Below are positions 24,596-34,814 of a DNA stretch of 64,000 nucleotides, piece after piece. The translations under genes were made by a program, and so were the position numbers. This DNA comes from Pseudocercospora fijiensis CIRAD86. Lineage: Eukaryota > Ascomycota > Dothideomycetes > Mycosphaerellales > Mycosphaerellaceae. The stretch spans positions 186,001 through 250,000 of the forward strand of contig NW_006921554.1 of the NCBI RefSeq assembly GCF_000340215.1. The letters are read 5' to 3'. Under the pieces are notes generated by a model. It was given only the letters and a program-made list of their open reading frames with translations, was not told where the DNA came from and did not search any database. Each line of letters starts with the position of its first letter. Position 1 is the stretch's first letter.

Positions 24596-24949
24596 TTTTT
24601 ATAGTATCCCGTTATTATTCTCGGTAGAGATACGGTATAGTTTTCGTCGCCGTTATAATTATACTATAGTTAACGAAAGTCGAGGCTAATAACGCTATAG
24701 GCTTAGGCCTCGTACCGCTATATTAAAAGGGCCTATAAGACTACGATAGTTATTAAGTAGCTAATCCCTACGAAGGCTAAACTAAATAGCTCTATCTATA
24801 ACGAAGAGATTAGCTGCTTAATAACTAGCGTTGTCTTAATATCGAGTGGTCTACTAAAGGTATTTAGTATATAGTACGCTATACTACTACCCTTTAAGTT
24901 AAACCTAAGTGCTAGATTACTAATATATATGCCCTATCTATTAGGCTTC

Positions 24950-25620
24950 TAAAGCTTCAATCCTATAGTGAAGATAGTATATATACCGAATTTAACGTTA
25001 CTAAAGTATTTAATGCGAGCGTATAACTACTTGTTAGCTTCTAGAATAATAATAAAGAGGAACCTAATATCTATAATCTCCGCCTTCGCGAAGATATTAC
25101 GTAGCTAGCGGTTATTAAAGTCGCGATTCTATATAATAAGGGTCTCTAGTAGGATTTCCTACGTAGGCTTTATATATTAGCCTATATTAATGCCGTATAA
25201 CTTTATAGACTATTCTACTTCGTTAATTAACTTTTTAGGAGCGAGTATATCGCTAGTTAGGGTCCTAAGTAGCGTATTGCCTCGATTGCCCTTACGGTTA
25301 ATTATTAGAACTAACTACTTATTAAATCTTCTAGGTCTAGTAAACTTAACGCTCTATAAGTTCTAGGAGCCCTTCTACGGCGTAATAGGTTTCGAATTCG
25401 AACTAGAGCTATAGCTTACGCGACAAGTATCTAGTATGCGGCCGGGCACTATAATTATACTAGTACCTACCGAGAAGCTAAATAGTTTTACGAAGTTAGC
25501 TAATAATTACTAGTAGGATCGGCAAGACGGAAGAGTCGTAGACTATTCCCTCTAGTACTAGGAGTTCTAGTAATAGACATAGCATTAAGATTTAGAAACC
25601 TAGCTACAAATTTAAGTATC
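24950..25620 (+). pseudogene. Unidentified coding relic
   Basis: Plus-strand frame with TAG/TAA stops and otherwise continuous protein-like sequence (for example NVTKVFNASV, KVAILYNKGL). No domain recognised. Neighbours are tandem repeats on both sides. Confidence 0.3.
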
Positions 25621-26249
25621 TTAGAAGTCTAGTCGCTACTAGGTAGGCGTCGATAAGGCTAGCTAGGACGGACTATATATAGCTTAGCAAGTAGGTATTA
25701 GGAATTAGCGCGCGTACCGACGTTAAGTACCGGACGATTTAGGTATCTAAGGGTAATTCCGTAGTATTAATAGAAGTAATTATTTATAGTAATCTATCGC
25801 GCTATAGTATTTAGGATACTAGAGTCGATAAAGCGGAATCTAACCTAGTTAGTATTACTAAAACGCGGAACCTTAACCTTATCGGTAACCTTCGCAAAGC
25901 CGATAAGAGTCTTAATCTTAACTCTAAACGGCTCTTACTAGCTATTTTTTATATCGGCGGTATCGACCTTAAATATGCGGAATAAAGCTTTAAGCTAGTT
26001 AAGATTATCGATACGCGCGTCGGCCTAAAGCTCGGGTTAGTAGAAGGCACTAGCGGTAATTACTCTATCGAATAACTATTAAGTTAAGGTCGACTCGAAC
26101 GTATAAGTCCGGTTAGGAGTTAAGGTCCGGTTGCTTTATTTTAGCCTAGTCGGAAGTCGTAGATATTAGTACTCGTACTTCTTATTACTAAACTATATAT
26201 ATAATACGACTAGACTATATTAGGCTTCTTCTTCTATACAAGGATAGTA

Positions 26250-26753
26250 GTTGCTATTAAGTCCTCCTCGCGATACTCCTTGCCGCTAGTATAGTCCTTA
26301 TCGAGCTTAATCTTATCCTTACTCTAGCTATCGTCTAGCTCTATAGTATAATAGCGGCGCTACGTAGTAGATAGCCTTCTTCTTCTTTTTCTTCTTCTTC
26401 CTCTACTTCTTCTTTTCCTTCTTCTTCTTCTTCTCCTTATTAAGGATAGCGGTTACTATAGCGTCCTCCTCGCTATACTCCTTACCGCTAGTATAGTACT
26501 TATCTCGAGCTTAGCTTTGCTTACGCCTTGTCCTAACTATAGTCTAGCTCTATAGGTATAATAGCGGCGCTACGTAGTAGATTAGGTTTAGCTTGTTATT
26601 CTACTAGAGGCTCGCGTTAGCCGTTACTATAGCGACCTTCTCGCGAGGCTCCTTACTACTAGCGTAGTTCTTATTTCGAGCTTAATTTTGCCTACGCCTT
26701 GCCCTTATTATAATCTAGCTCCGTAGGTATAGTAGCGGCGCTACGTAGTTAAT
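26250..26753. repeat. Three tandem units of about 125-135 bp, spaced 170-200 bp
   Basis: Units at 26250-26374, 26449-26585 and 26618-26753 share CGAGCTTA, TCTAGCTC and the end block AGCGGCGCTACGTAGT. Unit 1 is followed by the TTC tract. Differences between units include many C/T transitions. Confidence 0.8.
26376..26438. repeat. (TTC)n microsatellite
   Basis: Interrupted CTTCTT run of about 60 bases. It contains no CpA, so RIP could not erode it. Confidence 0.85.
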
Positions 26754-26979
26754 AGTATCGCAGTATCGAGTATAGTTCTAGCTAGGGCGCTAATTAGCGA
26801 TCGCTCTAGCTATAGTTACGTTAATATCCGATCGTATATACTACGTAATATAGTCGACTAGATTCGATTTCCTAGCCTAGAGCCTATAGCATATATATTC
26901 TACTCGACGCTAGAACAATAGGGAGTTTCGACAGTATAGATAAGATAAAGAATAGTTAAGAGTCGTAGTACGCGTTTAA

Positions 26980-27330
26980 GTCGTTAGTACCTAATCGAGT
27001 CGATAAACGTAGTAGCTAGTTAGCCTTTCCTAATATAGAGGAACCGGATAGATAGATTAAATAAAGTATTCGTATCTTAGGTAGGGTAGCGCTATATATC
27101 CGCAAGTATAGACTACCGCTATTTATACGATAGAAGACGAACGAAGAATTATAAGACGAGGGAGAGCGGTTAGTACTCGAGTTAGAGCAATTACGTAAAT
27201 AAGTTGCGTTTCTATTACGAAAATAATAAGTATATAATAACTTTATACTCGACGCGTAGAGGAGTTTATAGAGATAGTAAAATATACTATATAGAGATAT
27301 AAGGAGAGGAGAGGGAAAGGGTAGAGTAGT
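26980..27330 (+). pseudogene. Unidentified relic with coiled-coil-like segment
   Basis: Plus-strand frame with TAG/TAA stops reading RILGRVALYIRKYRLP and then a heptad-like run (ERLVLELEQLRK, VAFLLRK). It could be the C-terminus of a transposon-linked protein. Not recognised. Confidence 0.35.
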
Positions 27331-27639
27331 AATCTAGGTTGCTTCTAAATAAGTAGGTTTGCCGATTCGCGGACTTAGTTAGTCTAAGTTAAATAGCGAG
27401 TCGGTAGTCGAGTCGTATCGCTAAATTGTACCTACGATAGTAGTAGTAAACATTAGGCACGGATAAATATAATATTAGGGCCTACTTTACTTATATTTAT
27501 ATTTTATAGCGTATATACTATATCGGCGTCGACCCTATATACTATCTCTCCTACCTATACTACTAGCGCCTACGTACGCTATAGTTATATCCTATTATAC
27601 TTTACTCTTTTTCTTTTATTCTTCCTTCCCGAATCCGAG

Positions 27640-30580
27640 CGATTGTTCTATATCTTAAGCTCGTACCTATCTACTTGTTACCTATACTACCTATATAACT
27701 AGAACTAATATTATTACAAATCGGTACGACTCCGTAAAGTCTACTCGCTAAATGCCGGCCGTACGAGATGCTCTTCTACCTATTTAAATATTAGCTTCCG
27801 GGGTCTAGTAATTATCGATAATAATAACGGTATCCGTAAGGGGAAGGTTTATACTAGTTATAATCTAGCTTATATATACTAATATTAGCTACTTCTCGTC
27901 GCTATATCTATCTTTCTTATTCCTCGTAGATACGAACTAGTCGATAAGGTCGGCCCGGGTACTATTAGTCTAGCTACTCTATATATCGATTAGGATCCTA
28001 TACGCTATATTACTAGTACTTAGGATATTATCGTAATACTAGGTAACTTCTTTCTATACGGCTAGCTACTAGAGGTACTATATAAATATTAGTCTTATAT
28101 ACCTAGTAGGTAGAGGTAGATCGATACTTACTATATCTACTAAGAAAACATTCTACGGCTTAAGACTAGCTAGTACAATCTTACTCCTATGCCTATACTA
28201 GCGCTACTTGCTACGCTTAATTCGGATTATATACTATAGAAATACTATAACCGGCTCGTTATATAGTATTAGTATATAGTCCTAGAGGAAGTAATTCGAT
28301 ACGCTATACTATTTTATCCTAGGGAGTATATCTTTAATATCCTATAAATTAAAGGTACTAAGTTCTTTAATTAACTCCTTCTAGTCCCCCTATAGTAGGA
28401 CAAGTAGTAACGGAAATATAGTAAAGACCCGCATTATCTTAGCTATATATATAAATTTCTTATTATCTAATGCCTTCTTTTTACTAACCTAGTTGCTTAA
28501 TGCCTTACCTTCTATAGATTTGAATTATAGGCCGATATTAAAGTACGAATATAGTAGAAAATCGATAGCCGGTACCTACGGAGTATCGGGTATAGGTTTC
28601 TCTATTAGCGTCTTCTTAAGGCGAATTATTTTCTATAGTAGCTAGAGGCGAAATACGTCGAGCGCCGTAGTATACTCGTAGGAAATACTTAGTTCTATTT
28701 AAGCCGCGGCCGAGTCGGAGTATTCGGATTATAAGCACTTAGAAACCTAATTACTAATATACTTAGCCGAATTAGAGATAGTACTAGAGTTACTAAACTA
28801 GAAGTTAAGTTCTATAGTACGTATCTCGTTAGTAGATAGCGCCGCGTCGACGAAGTTAAATCGTGCTATAGACGGCGACTAGGCGGGGTAGATACGACCC
28901 TTTTAATTAATCGTAGGCCTTAACGTATCTCTATACCGCGGTAGTTAGGATTACGGCTAACCTAGATAGTTTACTAAACGGGGTACCGCTAAGGCCGAAA
29001 ACGAAAGGATAACCTATAGGACTAGCGATAGGAGTCTACTCTTTAGCGCTAGGGGTCTTAGTAATATAAAACTTATCGATAGTAATAGTCGTAGTAAGTA
29101 TACGAAGCGGCGGCACTTTCGAATCGGGCTTATTAGAATTCTTAGCGCACTTCTATTTTCGGCTCTATTATATATCTTAAAATCTAGTATATTAACTATT
29201 AGTATCGAGATAGTAAAGATAATCTACTTATAGTACTATAGATAAGGGTCTATATCTATACCGTCGTACTAAAGTAACTACTGTATAGGAACGGATCGCG
29301 TAACCTACTACTTATCTATAGTCTTCTTACCGAGAACGTCTTCGAGTTATAACTAAGATAGAACCGCTATATAGTAAAATAGAAGAATATTATTAACGTA
29401 TACGATCTAGTTGTATTTCTACGGACTAGATATACTACGTCTCTTATCCTTTATTAGCTTACTAGAATCTTTTATAGGATATACGAATATAGCTCTATAT
29501 AGTATAAAGTTATCGATCTTATATATCTAGTTTTCGACTAGCTACTTCGGAATATAGATAATATAGACGCTAGGGCGGATAACCGCCTTTATATCGCTAG
29601 CTAATATCTCCGGATCGAACGTAAGTCTCTTATTTAGCCGAAGTCCCGGATTTTTAGATAACTTCGCTAGCCGAAAAGGATAGGCGTTAGTACTTAGTAG
29701 CCCGATATTATCCTATATCTACTACTATATCGAGATTATAGCGAGCTACGCTAACGTATTTACTATCTTACCTATACCTACGTCCGTACTACCGATATAG
29801 AAGTCCGCGCTAGTAACGGAAGCTATAAGCGTCTAAACGAGTATATAGAATTAGTAGGACTTTAATAGACGATTTAATTTCTAATTAGATAGAATAATAT
29901 CTACGCGCGGCGAAGTCTACCTAGGATCGAGTAGTCTAAAATCGTATATTAACTTAAAGTTCTCGGCGTAGAGATAGGAGTATATATTACTAGATAACTA
30001 CTTCTCTACTTTGTTTTCGATATCTTAGTACGTCGACTTAGACTAGCTAGATATTACCGACGAGATCTAATCGATAAAAGATACTAACGTCTAGATCGGT
30101 AGGGCGTCGGTTTTAATTTCTACTTATACGTTTAGTAGTTATATAGTAAGTTCGGGCTTATTTAGATCTAGTAGCGATACGATCTAACTCGGTAACGACT
30201 AAGTCTATTTCTAGCGAATTAGACCTCGCTTTAAGTCGATTATATTTTCGGCCTCCTTATCCTTAGTATTATCGGCTTTACTCGATATCTTTTTTCTATC
30301 GTTCTTAGTATCGTTACTAGTATTTATCGGCGCGATCCTAGAAGATAGTATAGGAAGAAATAGAGGATATACTAGGGATAGTACTAGTATATTTAGAGGT
30401 TATAATACTTTAGGTATAGTAGAAGTAGTATAGCTATTTACCGTTTCCTAGATCGTATCGGGCTATACGATATAAACGGCCGCTTTAACTAATTTAGTAA
30501 GGGTAACTAAAAGTATAGCGGTGCTCCTATTATAGTCGTTATTACTTAGCGTCTACGTAACTATATAGTCGATAGCCTAC
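27640..30580 (-). pseudogene. SNF2-family helicase relic, main part
   Basis: Minus-strand coding relic. A Walker A-like STDVGIGKIVNTLAWLAII is at about 29800-29755 (the family has DxGxGKT; Lys is kept, Thr turned to Ile as RIP of ACA gives ATA), preceded by a (H)QF-like loading segment. The C-terminal helicase lobe lies at about 28020-27770: ADLID-(Q)-FVST, then LPLTDTVIIID and a GRRASRTAGI segment matching the GRA-R-GQ motif VI region of SNF2 proteins. The frame shifts near 30060, by an indel or an unseen intron. The gene continues upstream at 42761-43690 beyond gypsy B. Role in life would be ATP-dependent chromatin remodelling or a transposon-linked helicase; it is inactive. Confidence 0.68.
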
Positions 30581-30860
30581 TAAAGGACGGAAACCAAAAC
30601 TACTACTACTACTAGCAGTAATAATATAGGCTACCGAGGGTAATATAACCTATAGCAATATAGGCAGCTATGTTTAGTATAATAGGATGACAAGACGGTT
30701 GCTTAGGCTAAAGACTAGAGCCCTACAATATAGGCATTATAGAAGTGTGACATAAACAATATGCTGTACGAGGTTAGTGCCCTATCTATAATGTAGAAGG
30801 AGGCCTCTTATATAGGCTCAAAACTCAGCCTAGGTGTGTAGGGCCGGTTACTAGCTAATA
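30581..30860 (-). repeat. Gypsy B 3' LTR
   Basis: 280 bp, pairs with 42481-42760. In element orientation it begins TATTAGCTAG (TG before RIP) and ends CCTTTA (CA before RIP). Confidence 0.9.
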
Positions 30861-30876
30861 TCCCTCCCTTTCTTCG
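30861..30876 (-). promoter_or_regulatory. Gypsy B polypurine tract
   Basis: On the minus strand CGAAGAAAGGGAGGGA directly abuts the 3' LTR, the place for plus-strand priming. It confirms the element's orientation. Confidence 0.8.
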
Positions 30877-30972
30877 TGTCTGACTAGACACGCTTCACAT
30901 TGTGCGCTTAAAACAAACAGTTATACAGTAACCTTAGGCATCTTAGCTAAGGCTATCTTTTAGAGACTCCGC

Positions 30973-30997
30973 AATAACACCCCTAGGGTAGCATTAT
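30973..30997 (-). promoter_or_regulatory. Hairpin/TAATG motif, copy 1 (end of ORF3)
   Basis: On the minus strand AATAATGCTACCCTAGGGGT then GTTATT. The TAA (30996-30994) is in frame with ORF3 and is its stop; the overlapping ATG (30994-30992) opens a short frame of about 29 codons toward the polypurine tract. Confidence 0.75.
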
Positions 30998-33810
30998 TCC
31001 TAGACTCTATTAATATGCAAAAACAACTTCCTAAGTATCTAATCTACTACGCTAACTTACTGCTACTTTAATGTACCGTAATCTTTACTAGCAATAACCT
31101 TATTAGCTAGTCGACTGTCCTAAGCTCCTCCGCAGGTGTTGAAGCTATTAGTACTAAAGTACTCTACCTCGAAGTAAGCTTAATTAACGAGGAGATTAGC
31201 AGCCTTGTCCTATATAGCCTTCTCCTACTCGCGCAGATAGTCCCTAAGCTCCTCCTTACTAAACTAGAGGATTTGTTTAACTTCGTTCTAAACAACGTAA
31301 CTTGACTAAGGAATTCTGCCGACTAGGGCATCGGAAATGTAACTAAGGCCTTCGACTAAGATAGCGGTAGGGAAGGCGAACGGTACGAAGGTATTAGAAC
31401 CTAGAAGGGCGGTTAGATTGCGGTACGCCTTAGCAACCTTAGCGACGGTTAAGTTGTCGTAGCCCTTAATCTTAGTGCTGTCGATAATACAAGAGTAGCC
31501 TAGGTCGATTAATATACGGTCGCTCTCGGGCTTTAGATCGCTATACGGAAGGTGTAGTATCTAAACAGAGACTTCGCATTCCTTAAGAGGGTTAAGGATC
31601 TACTAAGCTGCCTCGCTTTCGTTAGGCTAACTATCGAACATGTAGCCGAGGTCGTCGTTAGTAAGGTGCTTATTAGTAAGCTTACTAATCTTGTTTAGTA
31701 GAACTAGGCTACGGGCATTAAGCTTCTTAACCTAGTTCTCGAAGACCTCTAGTTCGTACATTCCCTCGATAATAGTTAAATAGGCGGTCTTATCTTTAGA
31801 TATAAGAGAAACCTTAATACGCAGATAGCTAGTACCCTTACTAGCTACGAGCTTAACTACATCTTGTCCGAGACAAGAAGTCTCCTTAGCAGGGTAGTTC
31901 TTATAACCGCTATTACCTACCTTAAAGTACTTAGTAGGCTTAGGGACGGAGATAAGCTCGTATACGTAATTAGGTCGAAGGGCAACGGCTAAGAGCTATA
32001 AGGCGGGATGCTAACGGACGATTTAGTTGCTTACTCTATAGGTCTAAAGGGCATTGCAGCCTTCCTGCTTAGACTTAGGCAGTTTACGCATATACTAAAA
32101 GAATATACGAAACTCCTCCTATATTAGGTCGACGATAAGAGGGAGGTACGCTCTACGAGGCGACTATATCTAACCGAAGACTCAAGGGAAGATAGCATTG
32201 CTAGTCTAACGAAAGCGGTCGAAGGAGGTGCCTTATCCGAGAATGCTAGTAATTAACTTATAGCGACGCTTAGTTAGCGTAAGATCGCGAGTAATAGTGC
32301 TAGTAGGGTTAAATGCGTAGAGTCCTAGGGAGGTCGGGGCGGTAGTAGGACGTCTAGGAAACTAGTTAGTATAACTAGTCTTAAGGGCAGTAAAGGCATC
32401 CTAATTAGCAACCTTGCGACTAATCTTTAATAGGCGACCGACGAGGACACTCGCCTTAGTACTAGCATAGAGACTACAGACCTTAGTAGCCTTCTTAATA
32501 TAGTTAGTATATATAGTAAACCGCTCTTTACCTAGCTTGCTAAGGTCGTCGAGCTATTAATAGATAGATAGGGCGGTAGGAGCTTTGCCTATATCGGCTT
32601 TAGAAACTATATCGATATTAGTAATAAGGTACGCAATAGAGTCGCCCTTGCAAGAACTATAGATGTTCTTAGTTAACAGGATCGGCGAGAGGCCTCTATC
32701 TCTACGCTCGCTAAAGGAGCCTTCGGAGGAGACATCTTCTAGTAGTGCATCTAGTATGTTAATATCCGAGTTACTATAGTTAGTACTATAGTTAGTACTA
32801 TAGTCGGTACTAGAAGGAGTGCTGTATTTCTTAGTAGCCTTACGGAGGGCCTAGCGAGCATGCAATGCCTTCTTACGCGCTGCTTCGGCCTTAGCGCGCT
32901 CGTCTTAAACTTCTTAAGGGACCTTATAGTTACGGGTCGAGCGACGATCTTTAGCCTACATTTCTGCAGCGAGCGCAAGACTAGTAGCCGTATCGGCCTC
33001 GGTTTCTAGGCGAAGAGCCTTGCGTTTAAGGATATTAACGATAGGAGCCTCTTAACCTTTAACAATAAAGCCTATACTATTAATGCGATAGCCCTTCTCT
33101 TTTAGTAGATCCTTAGTTGTCTATACGTTAAGATCGACCTAGATAATCGCATCGTAGTGCTTCTTCTAGTAGGCTATCGTAAAGTCGTTAAGCGTAAAGG
33201 ACAAGTTAAGTAGCTGCTTGCCTACCTTCTTACTAGCGGTAGATACGCGATAGATTATAGTACGGGAAAGGTATTCGGCGCCTTAACGACGGACCTTGTA
33301 CTTATTAACAAACGAAGAGACCTGCTTAGTACGCTCTTATCTACCGTAGGCGAAGTTAACAAGGCTCTTCGGAAGACTACTTAGTCCTCCCTAATATTCG
33401 AAGGCCTAGTCGAGGGTCTTAAAGCGCAAACGAATCTAGGTACCGGCCGTCTCGAGGCTATAGACGATAGGAAAGGCTTGTTCGATATCTATATCGTTAA
33501 GAACCTCGCGCTTAAAGATACGCTTACCGATAGACTAACGCAAGTTGTTTATACCGTACGCAACTAAGATAGTAGCCTTCTTAATGTTCCTATTAATAAC
33601 GCGTAGTAGGGTGCGAGCGTTCTAGATCTTCTCTTAAGGGTCTTTAAGGGCGGTAACGATCTAGAAGCAGTGCTCGAGGCTAGTTGTAGCAGCTAAGGCG
33701 CTATCGGATAGGGCTTCGATCGGAACTAGGGCGGCTAGGCTTAGGTTAATAGGGGTAGGTAGGTCGTTGCTACTGCTAGCGCCTAGCGGATTCGGGGCGC
33801 CGGAAGACAT
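30994..33810 (-). pseudogene. Gypsy B ORF3: unidentified 938-residue protein in env position
   Basis: ATG at 33810 (MSSGAPNPLG) to the TAA at 30996-30994 is exactly 939 codons in one frame, broken only by RIP-type stops. The first 50 codons are fully open, and the open frame reaches back to 33864 from a TTG. N-terminus Ser/Pro/Ala-rich and likely disordered; residues about 230-310 are rich in Ala, Lys, Arg and Glu (AEAARKKALHAR-like) and look helical or coiled-coil. I see no signal peptide, no clear membrane segment and no known domain, so an envelope role is not supported. It lies after Pol, where retroviruses and some gypsy elements carry env or accessory ORFs. Function unknown. Confidence 0.7.
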
Positions 33811-33890
33811 AGTCGACCGAAGTAGGTTGTAAACGAGTTTGCAAGTGTGTTCGTTGCTTGACAATAATAATTAAAGGGTTTAGATAGAAA

Positions 33891-33900
33891 GGGGGGGGGG
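33891..33900. repeat. Run of ten G
   Basis: Poly-G (poly-C on the coding strand) about 80 bases upstream of the ORF3 ATG. The frame that starts at the hairpin ATG at 34247 enters this run; a length change here would bring it into the ORF3 frame. Confidence 0.9.
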
Positions 33901-34223
33901 TAGTTAGGCGGTAGCGAGTTAGTTAGTAATCGAGTAGAAGAAGGAGCTTAGGAAGCTCGCTTTAAATATAGTGCGAAGGTAACGTAGTCCGTGTATTCCG
34001 CGCTAGTAAAGCAAACGGATAACGGCTACATATAAAAGTAAAGCTATATACGAGACCTCTTTATTGTTAGGGCAGGCTAAAGTTTAACAATCGATCTAGC
34101 TAATTACTAGTAGCGACTACGCGCCTTTGTTAACCTTTAGCTATCGTAGATTCTCGCGCACTCGAAATGTAACTAGTTAGTTCGAGTCCTTAGTAGAAAT
34201 CTATAGTAGTAAAGCTAGCGGGA

Positions 34224-34250
34224 CTAATAACACCCCCGGGGTAGCATTAG
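34224..34250 (-). promoter_or_regulatory. Hairpin/TAATG motif, copy 2 (upstream of ORF3)
   Basis: On the minus strand CTAATGCTACCCCGGGGGTG then TTATTAG. ATG at 34247 opens a frame starting MLPRGCY, as in the other copies, but two bases out of frame with ORF3. Confidence 0.75.
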
Positions 34251-34523
34251 CTTTTCTCTAGAGATACTCGGTAACGAGGAGCAAGTCGCCTAGGCCTAGC
34301 GCAGCTAATTCGTTAGTGCGTTAGCCTATAGCACTATACCGTCATGACAGCATTACCTTTTATATTAGCAAGCACGTAAAGGTAGTCTATGCGTTTACCT
34401 TCTTCCTTCTTCCTTCTCCTAAACGCTAAGCTTAATAGCCTAAGGTCCCTATTCTTAGAGGCTATCGGCCTAGGTTGCTATATCTATCTAAGAGCTAGGA
34501 AGGGAGAGGGTTAGGTTCGGCCG

Positions 34524-34560
34524 TTTTCCTAATGCTACCCCCGGGGTGTTATTAGGAAAA
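34524..34560 (+). promoter_or_regulatory. Hairpin/TAATG motif, copy 3 (inverted, longest stem)
   Basis: Same core on the plus strand, with perfect 10-bp outer arms TTTTCCTAAT and ATTAGGAAAA and inner arms ACCCC/GGGGT. It is the only copy in opposite orientation and sits 255 bases downstream of the Pol stop. Confidence 0.8.
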
Positions 34561-34814
34561 CACGCCTCGTATAGTTCTATCTAAGGAAACAAGAGCAAAG
34601 GAATGAAGTTATAGCAACATCTCGAAGGTTAAAGAGCAAAACAATAGACAAAGTAAAAGCAAAAGAGGGCAACAACTATAAGCATTAACACCGTAGGAAT
34701 AAGTAGTAAGGACTAAAGCTATAGGGCGGCACTGCATTAACAGCGCGGAGAACAATTAATAAGAGCAAGGAAGCAACGTAGTAGAGGTAGATAGAGGCAA
34801 GGAAGAGCAAGCAA

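Noticed and set aside
32751..32978. 75-codon minus-strand open frame
   Set aside because: Out of the ORF3 frame by one base; ORF3 with its RIP stops is the real coding frame.
30994..33810. Envelope glycoprotein
   Set aside because: Position fits, but I see no signal peptide, cleavage site or membrane helix.
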